Shown: positions 27,716 through 36,616 of the stretch, one piece after another
Layout of the letters: every line of letters starts with the position of its first letter
Position numbering within the stretch: the stretch's first letter is position 1
Origin: Streptomyces zagrosensis
GTDB taxonomy: Bacteria; Actinomycetota; Actinomycetes; Streptomycetales; Streptomycetaceae
Direction of reading: 5' to 3'
Assembly: GCF_014203645.1 (NCBI RefSeq)
Contig: NZ_JACHJL010000001.1
Location: forward strand, 744,001-808,000
DNA: 64,000 nucleotides
Notes under the pieces: generated by a model
Databases searched by the model: none
What the model was told of the DNA's origin: nothing
What the model saw: only the letters and a program-made list of their open reading frames with translations
Made by a program: the position numbers and the translations under genes

Positions 27716-28035
27716 GGTGGTGGGCCTCCGAGAGGGCGCGGGCGCAGCGATCGAGTGGGGCAGGAAACGCGAGCGGGGCAGGCGGTGTCGGGTGGGCACG
27801 GGTGGTGGATGGAGGTAGGCCGGGGGTGCGGGGAGGCGCGGTCGCCGGGCCGCTCCGGTGGCCTGCTGGACGGCGCTGAGGCGCGAGCATGACATCGTCT
27901 ACGCGCGTCAATCTCATGTGCGCGTAAGGGGGTTGTCAACGACCCCCAGGTGGCCGGTCGCTGTCGGGTATATGAACGGGATAGCTAGGGGCGAATCCGT
28001 CTACGCTGGGACACCGTGCCATCACGCAGAACCGC
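27716..28035. other. Divergent promoter region, nuclease versus hypothetical gene
   Basis: This 320-bp region holds the promoters of the secreted nuclease (minus) and the 561-aa hypothetical gene (plus). The right half is noticeably less GC-rich (around 27940-28000). I see no clear palindromic operator or RNA element. Confidence 0.5.
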
Positions 28036-29721
28036 ATGGCCACCACCCCCGAGGAGATGACCCAGCACATGCCCGAAGATCGCCCCACCATGCCGCCGGT
28101 CATGCTGCACACCGAGGCAGAGCTCGCGCGGGACGCGCTGAGCGCGCCGCTCTTCGTCCGCGCGGTGCGGCTCGCCCGCTGGGCCGACCCGCACAAGCCG
28201 GTGGGCGCGGGCGGCGAACTGCTGGCCGACGACCTGCGGGCAGCAGCCAAGGAGCTCGACCTCGATGACGACGAGGACGGCCCCGGCTACGCCGCCGAGG
28301 CGTGGCAGCTCGCCTTGGACATCGGCCTCGTCGAGGTCGATGGGGCCGACGACGGCGTCGTTGACGAACTGGCCGACCGCCCCGACGGCGAGCGGCCAGA
28401 CCTGCCGGATGAGCTGCCCAACGCCCGCCCTGACACGCTCCCTGGCGCACTTGCCGGCGCGCTCCCCGGCGCCGAGACTGCGGGCGAGGGAAGCCCGGCC
28501 TTCGCCTCCGCGCTGCGCGTAGCCCCCGACTCCGCCGCGTCCGAGCCCACCGGCACCGCCCACCCAGGGGCCGAGCTGGCCCTGTTCACCGGCAGCGGCA
28601 GCCCGCAGGAGGTGTTGGACCTGTGGCTGGCCGGATTGGAGACCGTACTGGCCGACGCGGCAGCCCCCGACCTCGCGGACCTCGTCGATCAGCTCGGCGA
28701 CAGCGGCGAACTCGACCTCAGCGCCCTGGACTGGAACCCCGAGGAGGAGGCCGACTTCCTCGATGGCGTACTGGGCAACCTCTACCTCCTGAGCGCACTG
28801 GACGAGGAAATGCTGGACCGCGCGGTGCCGCTGCCCGCGCTCGCCGCATCCATGATCGTCCCGGACGACATGGACGAGCCGACCGATGCCGTGTTGGAAG
28901 AGGTCTCCGACGCGATGATGCGGCTCGACGAGCAGTTCCGGATGCTTGCGCCGACCGGCATCGTGGAGTACCAGCCGGTGGACGAGGAACTGATCGAGGA
29001 GGTGGACGGCGAGGGTCGGGTCGCAGAGCCAGAGCGCAGCACCGGCGATGTGGACGAGGAGGACGTCGCCCGCTACGGCATGGTCAAGCTCACCCCGCTC
29101 GGCGTCTTCGCTGTACGCTCCCGGATGCTGGAGGCGGGGGTCGAGGCTCCCGTCGTCGGTGAGCTGGCCGAGGCCGACGCCGAGACGCTGCTGGCCGCCC
29201 TGCCGCACTTCCCCGACATCGCGGCGCGCGCCGAGGCCGAACAGTGGCTTGCCGGGCGACAGCCGGCCGACGCCGCCCGCGCCCTGCTCGCGGCGGCCCG
29301 TGGCGACGACGCCGAGGCGCCGCTGCGCCGCCTCACCTGTCAGCAGACGCTGACCCTGTTCGGTGCGCAGGCGGAGCCGGCGCTGCGCGAGGTCTTGGAC
29401 GATCGGCAGCTGGGTGGGCTCGCCCGCGTGTGGCTCGCCGAGCAGGGCGTGGGAGAGGTACCCGAGCCGCCGGAGGACATGGTCTTTTGGCTCACCGTGG
29501 ACACCATCGCGGCGCAGCTTGCGGCCGGTGGTGACTCGGAGGAACTGCGGGACCTGGTGCGCGGCCTGGCGGACGGCAGTGGCGGCTTCTTCGACACGAT
29601 GTGGCGCGTCGAGCACCCGGCGACGGTGGAGGTCCTGGAGGCGATGGGACGGCTGCACCCGGACAAGAAGGCCGCCAAGGAAGCGCGCAAGGCAGCGTTC
29701 AAGGCCCGTTCGCGCGCCTGA
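28036..29721 (+). CDS. Large hypothetical actinobacterial protein, 561 aa
   Basis: No family name can be given. The protein is very acidic. An N-terminal part (about residues 25-110) has APLFVRAVRLARWADPHKP and AEAWQLALDIGLVEVDG, a layout seen in a group of actinobacterial hypothetical proteins. A low-complexity insert (about 120-180, Pro/Ala/Gly) follows, then helical sequence, a winged-helix-like VARYGMVKLTPLGVFAV segment near residue 350, and HEAT-like C-terminal repeats, with a Lys/Ala-rich tail. Its start is uncertain: GAGGAG at 28051-28056 would suit an ATG at 28069, while 28036 has no ribosome binding site. No membrane segment is visible, so it is cytoplasmic. Confidence 0.75.
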   Translation: MATTPEEMTQHMPEDRPTMPPVMLHTEAELARDALSAPLFVRAVRLARWADPHKPVGAGGELLADDLRAAAKELDLDDDEDGPGYAAEAWQLALDIGLVEVDGADDGVVDELADRPDGERPDLPDELPNARPDTLPGALAGALPGAETAGEGSPAFASALRVAPDSAASEPTGTAHPGAELALFTGSGSPQEVLDLWLAGLETVLADAAAPDLADLVDQLGDSGELDLSALDWNPEEEADFLDGVLGNLYLLSALDEEMLDRAVPLPALAASMIVPDDMDEPTDAVLEEVSDAMMRLDEQFRMLAPTGIVEYQPVDEELIEEVDGEGRVAEPERSTGDVDEEDVARYGMVKLTPLGVFAVRSRMLEAGVEAPVVGELAEADAETLLAALPHFPDIAARAEAEQWLAGRQPADAARALLAAARGDDAEAPLRRLTCQQTLTLFGAQAEPALREVLDDRQLGGLARVWLAEQGVGEVPEPPEDMVFWLTVDTIAAQLAAGGDSEELRDLVRGLADGSGGFFDTMWRVEHPATVEVLEAMGRLHPDKKAAKEARKAAFKARSRA

Positions 29722-29723
29722 GC

Positions 29724-29783
29724 GGTTGAGCCGTTGAAGCGGTTGAAGCGGTTGAAGCGGTTGAAGCGGTTGAGTCGTTGAGC
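29724..29783. repeat. 9-bp tandem repeat downstream of the hypothetical gene
   Basis: About six units related to GGTTGAAGC or GGTTGAGCC follow the stop codon directly (29719-29721). It is noncoding. A hairpin terminator follows 40 bp later. Confidence 0.85.
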
Positions 29784-29825
29784 CGTTTTGGCGGGCCGCG
29801 GTGGGCCCGGTAGCGGTCCCGGCTA

Positions 29826-29870
29826 GGCCCGGTCTCCTTCGTGCGTACGTCGGTACGCGGGGGCCGGGCC
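29826..29870 (+). terminator. Terminator with nested stem
   Basis: GGCCCGG (29826-29832) pairs with CCGGGCC (29864-29870), enclosing GCGTAC (29843-29848) and GTACGC (29853-29858). TTT follows the outer stem. Confidence 0.65.
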
Positions 29871-30048
29871 TTTCGGCCGGGCGGGCGCTGGGCCCCGCAC
29901 GGTGTGGGCTGGGCCCCGCACGGCATGCGCGGGCAGCCGGATCAGAGGCACGGGTGTGCCCCATGGGGGAGCGGGGTGCGAAGGGGACGAGAGGTGGCAC
30001 CTTTCGGGCGAACGGGACGGCCAACCAGCCCTTCCGATGACGGGTCCC

Positions 30049-30070
30049 GTTCAACTGGTGTTCGGCCTGG
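30049..30070 (+). promoter_or_regulatory. PHO-box-like direct repeat upstream of phoX
   Basis: Two adjacent 11-nt units, GTTCAACTGGT and GTTCGGCCTGG, resemble the direct-repeat units bound by PhoP in Streptomyces (GTTCACC-like). They end 56 nt before the phoX start. The second unit matches only the GTTC core, so this is a moderate match. Confidence 0.45.
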
Positions 30071-30126
30071 CGCGCAAACCTGACCCCGGCACGTCAGCGG
30101 ACAGATCCGGCCACCAGGAGATGAAG

Positions 30127-31623
30127 ATGCCGCTCACCCGCAGAGACTTCGCGAAGCAATCCGCGTACACCAGCGCTGGTGTCGCACTCGTCGGCACGGT
30201 CGGCGTGCTGGCCACCGCCCCTGGGGCGATCGCCGCGGAGGCGGCGGACGAGCGGGGGCACCGGCCACCACTTGGCTACGGGCCTCTCCTCCCCGACCCC
30301 AAGGGCCTGCTCGCCCTGCCCGCGGGCTTCACCTACCGGGTCATCACCCGCAGCGGCGAGACCACGCTGGAGTCCGGCGAGCCCACCCCGTCCAACCATG
30401 ACGGCACCGCCACCTTCGACGGCCCGCGCGGCACGACGCTGCTGGTCAACAACCATGAGCTGAGCGGGCCGCGGTCGAAGTGGCCGCACCCGGTGCCGCT
30501 GGTCGAGGGGCTGGTGTACGACCCCGCGGCCTCCGGCGGCTGCACCATCGTGGAGGTCTCGCGGCACGGCGACCACGTCAGCGAGTGGGTGGGCATCGCC
30601 GGCACCGCCACCAACTGCGCAGGCGGCAGGACTCCTTGGGGCACGTGGCTGACGTGCGAGGAGACCGAGGAGAAGGCCGGCCAGAACGGCATGACCAAGG
30701 ACCACGGCTACGTCTTCGAGGTGGACCCGTACGACCACCCCCGCGGGCACCACGCCGGGGCAGCGGCGGAGAGCGCAGCCGCCAACCGCAACCCGAAGCC
30801 GATCAAGGCGCTCGGCCGGTACGCACACGAGGCGGTCGTCGTAGACCCGCGGCGCGGCGACCTCTACCTCACTGAGGACGCCGACAAGCCCAACGGCCTG
30901 TTCTACCGCTGGGTCCCGCCGCACGGCTTCCACCACGGTCGCAACAAGCTGCGCAGGCTCGCTGACGACGCCGGCGTGCTCCAGGCCCCGCAGTGCTACG
31001 ACTCCGGCGGCCGATTCGTGGACGACCTGTCGCGGGCGCGGAAGGTGGGCACCGTCTACGGCGTGGACTGGATCGACGTACCGGACCGCGACGCCAAGGA
31101 CGTACCGGTACGCAAGCAGTTCAAGGACGGCAGGGTCACCAGGGCGCGGAAGCTGGAGGGCATGTGGTGGGCGGACGGCGGCGCGTACATCGTGGCCTCC
31201 TTCGCCCGCAATGAGAGCCCGGTCGCCCATGACGGCCAGGTGTGGTTCTACAACCCGCGCCGCCGCACGCTGACCCTCAAGGTGCTGCTCGGCGTCAACC
31301 AGGACCCGGCCAAGGACGGCGCCTTCGACGGCCCCGACAACATCACCGTCTCCCCGTACGGCGGCCTGATCATCGCCGAGGACGGCGACGGCATCCAGCA
31401 CTTGTTCGGCGCCACGGACAAGGGCGAGACCTATCCGATCGCCCGTAACGAGCTGAACGCGGGCACCGCGGACAAGCCCTCGTACAGCGAGTTCACCGGC
31501 GTCGTCTTCTCGCCCGATGGGGACACGTTGTACGCGAACATCCAGGTGCCCGGCATCATGCTGGCGATCACCGGGCCTTGGCGGCGTCAGCCCCACCGTC
31601 CTCACCAGCACGACCGCGGCTGA
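30127..31623 (+). CDS. PhoX-family (DUF839) protein, Tat-exported
   Basis: PhoX proteins are calcium- and iron-dependent alkaline phosphatases that release phosphate from organic esters outside the cell. This 498-residue protein begins with a twin-arginine signal (LTRRDFAKQSAYTSAG, then ATAPGAIAAEA). Family features include LVNNHELSGPRSKWP, TNCAGGRTPWGTWLTCEE, GRYAHEAVVVDPRRGDLYLTED and FDGPDNITVSPYGGLIIAED. I chose the ATG at 30127 because AGGAG ends 6 nt before it; the ATG at 30121 abuts the ribosome binding site. The PHO-box-like repeat upstream fits phosphate control. Activity on phosphate esters is inferred from the family. Confidence 0.88.
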   Translation: MPLTRRDFAKQSAYTSAGVALVGTVGVLATAPGAIAAEAADERGHRPPLGYGPLLPDPKGLLALPAGFTYRVITRSGETTLESGEPTPSNHDGTATFDGPRGTTLLVNNHELSGPRSKWPHPVPLVEGLVYDPAASGGCTIVEVSRHGDHVSEWVGIAGTATNCAGGRTPWGTWLTCEETEEKAGQNGMTKDHGYVFEVDPYDHPRGHHAGAAAESAAANRNPKPIKALGRYAHEAVVVDPRRGDLYLTEDADKPNGLFYRWVPPHGFHHGRNKLRRLADDAGVLQAPQCYDSGGRFVDDLSRARKVGTVYGVDWIDVPDRDAKDVPVRKQFKDGRVTRARKLEGMWWADGGAYIVASFARNESPVAHDGQVWFYNPRRRTLTLKVLLGVNQDPAKDGAFDGPDNITVSPYGGLIIAEDGDGIQHLFGATDKGETYPIARNELNAGTADKPSYSEFTGVVFSPDGDTLYANIQVPGIMLAITGPWRRQPHRPHQHDRG

Positions 31624-31632
31624 CCGCGCCCA

Positions 31633-31681
31633 GGCGCCCGGAGGCCCGGCGCACCTTGCCCCTCCCGGCGCTCCGGGCGCC
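31633..31681 (+). terminator. Hairpin after phoX
   Basis: GGCGCCCGGAG (31633-31643) pairs perfectly with CTCCGGGCGCC (31671-31681), starting 9 nt after the phoX stop. The loop is long (27 nt) and there is no T tract. Confidence 0.55.
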
Positions 31682-31814
31682 CTTGCCGGCCCGCCCCCTG
31701 CTGAGAGGGGGCGGCTGGCGGTGGGACGGAGACGGGAGCGATGGCGGGGGCGTGGGGGTGGGGGGCCGGGAATCGTGGCCGCCGTAGAACGTTGACAGAA
31801 GAGTGACCTCACGT

Positions 31815-32879
31815 GTGACGACCACCCCCTTCTCCGTACTCGACCGATCCCGCACCCGGCAGGGCCGGGAACAGGGCGAGGCGCTGCGCGACACCGTTGC
31901 CTTCGCTCGCTATGCCGAGGAGCTCGGCTACCACCGGTTCTGGGTTTCCGAGCATCACAGCGTGCCCGGCGTCGCGGGTTCGGCGCCCACCGTCCTTGCC
32001 GCCGCCGTCGCCGCGGCGACCAGCCGCATCCGCGTGGGCACCGGTGGTGTGATGCTGCCCAATCACCAGCCGTTGGTGGTCGCCGAGCAGTTCGGGGTGC
32101 TCGCCGCGCTCTACCCGGACCGGATCGATATGGGGCTCGGCCGGTCGGTCGGATTCACCGATGGCATCCGGCGGGCGCTGGGCCGGGACAAGGACGCGGC
32201 CGAGGACTTCGGCGCCCAGGTCGCGGAGCTGCTCGGCTACTTCACCGGCGAGCAGCTGGCCCACCCCGAGGTCCATGCCCGGCCCGCTGAGGGGCTAAGG
32301 GTGCCGGCGTTTGTGCTGGCCACGGGGGCGGGCGCGCTGATAGCCGCCGAGGCAGGGCTGCCGCTGGTGATCGCTGCGGTGGTCGGCGAGGAACGCATGC
32401 TGGAGGCCATCGACCGCTATCGGGCTGCCTTCCGTCCCTCGAGGCAGGCCGTTAGCCCGTACGTCGTGGTGGCCGGCACCGTCGCGGTCGCCGACACGAC
32501 CGAGCAGGCCAGCGCGCTGCTGATGCCCGAGGCGTGGTCGAGCGCGTACTCCCGTACCCACGGCGTTTTCCCGCCCCTGCTGCCAGCCGAAGAGATCGCT
32601 GCGCTGGCGATGACCGACCGCGAACGCGCGCTGTACGAGCAGTCGATGCGCGGCCATATTCACGGCACTGCGGATGAGGTCACCTCGGCACTGGATGCGC
32701 TCATCGCGCGCAGCGGCGCCGATGAGGTGTTGGTGACCACGAGCAGCTACGACCGTGAGGGGATGCTCGACTCCTACCGGCGGCTCGCTCACATCGTCCA
32801 CCCGTCCTCGACGATGCAGGGGCGGCGGACCAATTCGCCTCAGCCACTCGGCTCGGGGCCGCTGGCCGCAGCGCACTAA
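31815..32879 (+). CDS. LLM-class flavin-dependent monooxygenase (luciferase-like, MsnO8 type)
   Basis: This roughly 354-residue bacterial-luciferase-like oxidoreductase uses FMN or F420. The N-terminal half shows YAEELGYHRFWVSEHHSVPG, the conserved SEHH region, TSRIRVGTGGVMLPNHQPLV and YPDRIDMGLGRS. These match the single-subunit group often called MsnO8. I favour GTG at 31815 (VTTTPFSVLDRS) with AGAAGAG about 10 nt upstream; GTG at 31803 is possible. The C-terminal 25 residues (SPQPLGSGPLAAAH) look like a non-conserved tail, and related sequence recurs just downstream. Confidence 0.88.
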   Translation: MTTTPFSVLDRSRTRQGREQGEALRDTVAFARYAEELGYHRFWVSEHHSVPGVAGSAPTVLAAAVAAATSRIRVGTGGVMLPNHQPLVVAEQFGVLAALYPDRIDMGLGRSVGFTDGIRRALGRDKDAAEDFGAQVAELLGYFTGEQLAHPEVHARPAEGLRVPAFVLATGAGALIAAEAGLPLVIAAVVGEERMLEAIDRYRAAFRPSRQAVSPYVVVAGTVAVADTTEQASALLMPEAWSSAYSRTHGVFPPLLPAEEIAALAMTDRERALYEQSMRGHIHGTADEVTSALDALIARSGADEVLVTTSSYDREGMLDSYRRLAHIVHPSSTMQGRRTNSPQPLGSGPLAAAH

Positions 32880-32964
32880 GCAGTTGGTAACCGGGCGGCG
32901 GCGGTGCCGGTGCGGATGACCGGCGGGTCGCGCGGCGTGCTCCGCGGCATGCGGCCGAGTGCGT

Positions 32965-33044
32965 GGCGGATCAAGTCGCCTCAGCCGCTCGGCCGGGGCA
33001 CGCGGCCGGGGCATGCGGCCGACTGCGCGGCCGGGGCATGCGGC
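32965..33044. repeat. Partial duplication of the LLM gene 3' end plus an 18-bp direct repeat
   Basis: 32965-32998 closely resembles 32824-32857 within the LLM gene (both contain TCGCCTCAGCC followed by a CTCGG element). Next to it GCGGCCGGGGCATGCGGC occurs twice (33002-33019 and 33027-33044). The region is noncoding. Confidence 0.7.
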
Positions 33045-33061
33045 GCTGAGGTGTGGGCGCG

Positions 33062-33241
33062 TCAGGCCGCCGTGACGACCTCGTCCCGTATGGCCTGCCG
33101 CCATGCCGCGCGCAGCTTGTCCAACTCCCGCAGCTCCGCGGGCGACCACGACCGCCTGCCCGCCACGTACGCACGGATCGCGTCATTGGCGAGGGCGGCG
33201 GGCGAACGAGGTCCGGGGGTCGGAGAGTTGGTGGGAACCAT
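33062..33241 (-). CDS. Small hypothetical protein, 59 aa
   Basis: The protein starts MVPTNSPTPGPRSPAALAND and continues as a basic helical segment (AIRAYVAGRRSWSPAELREL, then DKLRAAWRQAIRDEV). It resembles short helical proteins common in Streptomyces but I cannot assign a family. The frame has strong third-position G/C and a plausible ATG at 33241. It lies between the LLM gene and the TerD gene, convergent with the first. The function is unknown. Confidence 0.6.
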   Translation of the reverse strand: MVPTNSPTPGPRSPAALANDAIRAYVAGRRSWSPAELRELDKLRAAWRQAIRDEVVTAA

Positions 33242-33490
33242 ACGAAACACCTTAGAGCCAGGAACTGACAATGGGTGCACACCGGGCGTCGCGGAAACCC
33301 CTACCAAGTGAGCTGCTTACGCTCTTTCAGGGGCTGCCGGGCGGTGGAGTTTGAGTGCCCCGCCCCGCTTTTGCCCCACCACCGGGCCATCGGCGCGCTG
33401 GGGTGGTGTCTGCTGCTAGGGCACGGCACGGCACGGCCCCCGCCGCGGACTGGGATGTCGAGGCGGGGGCGGCAGCGCGGGCCCGGGGTG

Positions 33491-34705
33491 TCAGAGTGCA
33501 GCGCCGCCAGGCTTGACCATGCCGCGAACAGTGCGGGAGTCTACGTAGTCACCCAGCGCGGTCATCTCCCACTCGCCGGAGAACTGGCGGATCAGCTTCG
33601 CCATCAGCACGCCCGTGCGCGACTCGGCGTGGGTGAGGTCGAAGCGGACCAGTTCCTCGCCGCTCCCGGCGTCGATCAGCCGGCAGTACGCCTTGGCGAC
33701 GTCGGTGAACTTCTGGCCGGTGAAGGAGTTGACCGTGAAGACCAGCCCGGTCACCTCCGGCGGCAGCCCGCCCAGGTGCACCGTAATGACCTCGTCGTCG
33801 CCGCCACCCTCACCGGTGAGGTTGTCACCGGAGTGCTGGATCACACCGTTCAGGATGGACAGCTTGCCGAAGAAGCAGGCGTCGATCTTCTTGCGGTTGG
33901 AGCCGTACGCGATGACGGACGCGTCCAGGTCGATGTCCTTGCCACGGAACGCGGGCTCCCAGCCGAGGCCCATCTTTACCGAGCTCAGCAGCGGCTTGCC
34001 GCCCTTGACCAGCGAAACCGTCTGGTGCTTTTGCAGGTTCACCCGGCCCTTGTCCAGGTTGATCTTCCCGCCGCTCGCCGGGGGCGGCGGGGGCGCGGCG
34101 GCGGCCATGGCGGGCGCGGGCGGCGGCGCGTGCACCGGAGGCGCGGGCGGGGCCTGAGGTGCGGCGGGGGTGGGAGCCGGGGGTGCGGCGGGCTGCGGCG
34201 TGGGGGCGGCGGGCTCCTCCACGCTGACGCCGAAGTCGGTGGCGATGCCCGACAGGCCGTTCGCGTATCCCTGGCCGACCGCGCGGACCTTCCAGACGCC
34301 CGCCCGCCGGTACACCTCGACCACGACGAGTGCCGTCTCGGCGCCGAGCTGGGGCGGCGTGAAGCTCGCGATGACCGAACCGTCGTCGGCGCCGCGCACG
34401 GTGGCCGTCGGCTCGGTGCCGGCGAAGGTCGCACCCGGTGCGTCCAGGCTGGCCGTCACCACGATCTTCTCGATGTCGGCGGGCACGGCGGCGGTGTCCA
34501 CGGTGATGGAGTCGCCCACGCCACCCGCCGCGGCGCGGTGGCTCACGCCGGGCCCGTTGGGCTGGTTGTAGAAGACGAAGTCGTCGTCGGAGCGCACCTT
34601 GCCGTTGGCGGTGAGCAGCAGGCCCGACACGTCGAGCCGCACCGGAGCGGTGACGTCCACCGTCACGCGCGGGACGGAGATAGGGAGATTCGAGCCGGGA
34701 GTCAT
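33491..34705 (-). CDS. Double TerD-domain protein
   Basis: This roughly 404-residue cytoplasmic protein has two TerD domains. The first (about residues 1-160) has DDDFVFYNQPNGPGVSH, the TerD calcium-binding stretch, and VVVEVYRRAGVWKVRAVGQG. A Pro/Ala linker (about 165-210) follows, and the second domain contains SVKMGLGWEP, DLDASVIAYG and DNLTGEGGGDDEVITVHL, then TFTVNSF-like and AYCRLID sequences. TerD proteins bind calcium and occur in tellurite-resistance and stress-response systems. I prefer the ATG at 34705, with GGAG 10 nt upstream, over that at 34714. No other ter genes are adjacent. Confidence 0.88.
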   Translation of the reverse strand: MTPGSNLPISVPRVTVDVTAPVRLDVSGLLLTANGKVRSDDDFVFYNQPNGPGVSHRAAAGGVGDSITVDTAAVPADIEKIVVTASLDAPGATFAGTEPTATVRGADDGSVIASFTPPQLGAETALVVVEVYRRAGVWKVRAVGQGYANGLSGIATDFGVSVEEPAAPTPQPAAPPAPTPAAPQAPPAPPVHAPPPAPAMAAAAPPPPPASGGKINLDKGRVNLQKHQTVSLVKGGKPLLSSVKMGLGWEPAFRGKDIDLDASVIAYGSNRKKIDACFFGKLSILNGVIQHSGDNLTGEGGGDDEVITVHLGGLPPEVTGLVFTVNSFTGQKFTDVAKAYCRLIDAGSGEELVRFDLTHAESRTGVLMAKLIRQFSGEWEMTALGDYVDSRTVRGMVKPGGAAL

Positions 34706-35133
34706 AGCGGTCATGCTCCAGATAACGACCGGGCTCGCTTTGCGGTTCCTTGACCAGCGGCCTTGGCCGGGACATGCCGACTTGCCCCGGTCAAGGGCCT
34801 GTGCCCCCTGCTCGTCGGGAGCTCGTCGGGAGCTTGTCGGGGACCCGACGCGAGTTCGGCGGACACCCGGCAGGGGTCTTGGGCGGCGTGTCTTGGACGG
34901 CGTGTGTCGTGTATGTCGTACGTGCCGGGGGTTGCTGACGGGGCGCTGAGTGGCCGAATCTCGCCGCTGGCGGCCGGTGCGGGAAATAGCGCTCCGGCCG
35001 CGCGTGCTGGTGCCGATGGCCGCAGTGGCCAGCGGGACACCGGGTCACCGGGTGCGCCACCAGCAGCACCAGCGCCCTGGCCGCCGTGCACAGTGCCCCG
35101 CCCGTGGATGCAAGGAGAAAGGTATGGAACCGC
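34706..35133. other. Intergenic region with short repeats
   Basis: These 428 bp separate the TerD gene (minus) from the PPOX gene (plus). They contain three consecutive GAGCTCGTCGG-type units (about 34809-34841) and a G/T-rich stretch around 34880-34930. AAGGAGA at 35112-35118 may serve the PPOX gene although it is rather far (about 15 nt). I see no coding sequence that I would defend. Confidence 0.5.
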
Positions 35134-35562
35134 ATGCCCCTATCCATCGAAGAGCGTCAGAGCTTCCTCGCCGAGCCGCATGTCGCGGCCCTCGCCGTCA
35201 CCGCTGAAGAGGGGAGGGCCCCGGTGACCGTGCCGGTCTGGTACATGTACGAGCCCGGCGGGGACGTGCTGGTGATGACCGAGCGGGGGTCCCGCAAGGC
35301 GGGACTGATCACGGCGGCGGGCCGGTTCTCGCTTCTGGTGCAGCGGACGTCCCCCACGCTCCGGTACGTCAGCGTCGAGGGGCCGGTGGCGTCCATTGAG
35401 CCTGCCACGGAGGAGGAACACCGTGTGCTGGCGGCCCGCTATCTGCCGGCCGATGGGGTTGCCGACTACCTGACCCAGGCGGTGGCCAACGCGACGGACC
35501 TGGTCAACTTCCGGCTGCGCACCGAGCGTTGGTTGTCCGCCGACCTCGGGTTGCAGGGGTAG
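35134..35562 (+). CDS. Pyridoxamine 5'-phosphate oxidase-fold protein
   Basis: This 142-residue split-barrel flavin-binding protein starts MPLSIEERQSFLAEPHVAAL and shows VTVPVWYMYEPGGDVLVMTE, then SRKAGLITAAGRFSLLVQR. These are features of the PPOX-like or F420-binding group. The cofactor (FMN, F420 or heme) and the substrate are not determined. A more upstream start would enter non-conserved sequence. Its 3' end overlaps the convergent EamA gene by 59 bp. Confidence 0.85.
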   Translation: MPLSIEERQSFLAEPHVAALAVTAEEGRAPVTVPVWYMYEPGGDVLVMTERGSRKAGLITAAGRFSLLVQRTSPTLRYVSVEGPVASIEPATEEEHRVLAARYLPADGVADYLTQAVANATDLVNFRLRTERWLSADLGLQG

Positions 35563-36559
35563 CCGGAGTTGCAGATGTAGGTGGAGACGTGGGCGTGGGC
35601 GTCGGCGAGGTGGTTGCGGCCGTGGTCGGTGTCGGTTCGGGAGTGCGCGGGATGGCTTCGGTGCCGTGCCCGGCGGGGGCGCTCGTGCCCAGGGTCGCCG
35701 CGGCCACGCCTGCCACGCATATCACCATGCCCACAAGGGCTGTCGCACCGAGCCCGTCGCCGAACATCGCATAGGCCCAGACCGCCGTTGTCGGTGGGGT
35801 GAGGTAGATGAGCGCGCTGGTACGGGTGACGCCGTTGCGGCGCAGGCTCAGCCAGTAGAAGCCGTAGCCGCCAACGGTGGAGAGCACCACCACCCAACCG
35901 ACCGCCACCCAGAAGGAGCCCGCGGTGGGCGCGGCGGCATGCCCGGCCGCTCCGGCAACGGCGGTGAACAGCAAGGCGCTCGTCATGCAGTGCACCGGTA
36001 GCGCGTCGGCGGTGGCGAGCGGCACCGTGACTCGGCGTTCGAGGAAGCTCGCGGCCAACAGCGCCACCATGCCGGTGAACGGCAGCACGTAGGCCCAGGC
36101 TGGGGCGGTCGCGCCGGACAGGTCGTCCCGTACGACCAGCGCCACCCCGGCCAGCCCGACGCCAAGCCCCACCCACTGGCGCCTGCCGACCCGCTCGCCG
36201 AGGAGCGGTCCGGCCAGGGCGCCAGCGGCGAGTGGCTGAAGGGCGGCGATGAGCGCTGACGTGCCCGATGGCACGCCGAGGCCCACGGCCCAGACGATGG
36301 GGCCGACGTAGCAGCCTTGCGAGAGGATGCCGATCACGGATTGTTCGACCACTGCACGCACGGGAAGTCGCCTGCGTCGCAGCAGCAGCCACCCGCCGCC
36401 GAGCAGCGCGGCAGCGGCGATAAACCGCCACATCAGTAGGGTGTCCGCGGTCGCGTCCCGGGTTCCCAACTCGGCCCCGATGAAGCCGGAACTCCACATC
36501 ACCACCAGGCCAGTGGCCAGTCCTGCCGAGCCGATGGTGCTGGACATGGGCGTAGGCAT
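35504..36559 (-). CDS. EamA/DMT-family exporter
   Basis: This 351-residue transporter has ten hydrophobic helices in two EamA repeats: GLATGLVVMWSSGFIGAELG at the start and TSALIYLTPPTTAVWAYAMF in the second repeat, with SGTSALIAALQPLAAG closing the first. DMT proteins export metabolites, amino acids or drugs. The C-terminal 55 residues (Pro/Thr/Ser-rich) are a hydrophilic tail that overlaps the PPOX gene end. The ATG at 36559 has GGGAGA about 9 nt upstream. It is divergent from a TetR regulator, with paired operator-like repeats between them. Confidence 0.88.
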   Translation of the reverse strand: MPTPMSSTIGSAGLATGLVVMWSSGFIGAELGTRDATADTLLMWRFIAAAALLGGGWLLLRRRRLPVRAVVEQSVIGILSQGCYVGPIVWAVGLGVPSGTSALIAALQPLAAGALAGPLLGERVGRRQWVGLGVGLAGVALVVRDDLSGATAPAWAYVLPFTGMVALLAASFLERRVTVPLATADALPVHCMTSALLFTAVAGAAGHAAAPTAGSFWVAVGWVVVLSTVGGYGFYWLSLRRNGVTRTSALIYLTPPTTAVWAYAMFGDGLGATALVGMVICVAGVAAATLGTSAPAGHGTEAIPRTPEPTPTTAATTSPTPTPTSPPTSATPATPATRGRRTTNARCAAGS

Positions 36560-36616
36560 GGAACGACGTCTCCCTCGATCCACGGGCACGCCACTGAGCG
36601 CGCCCGATGCGTACGA

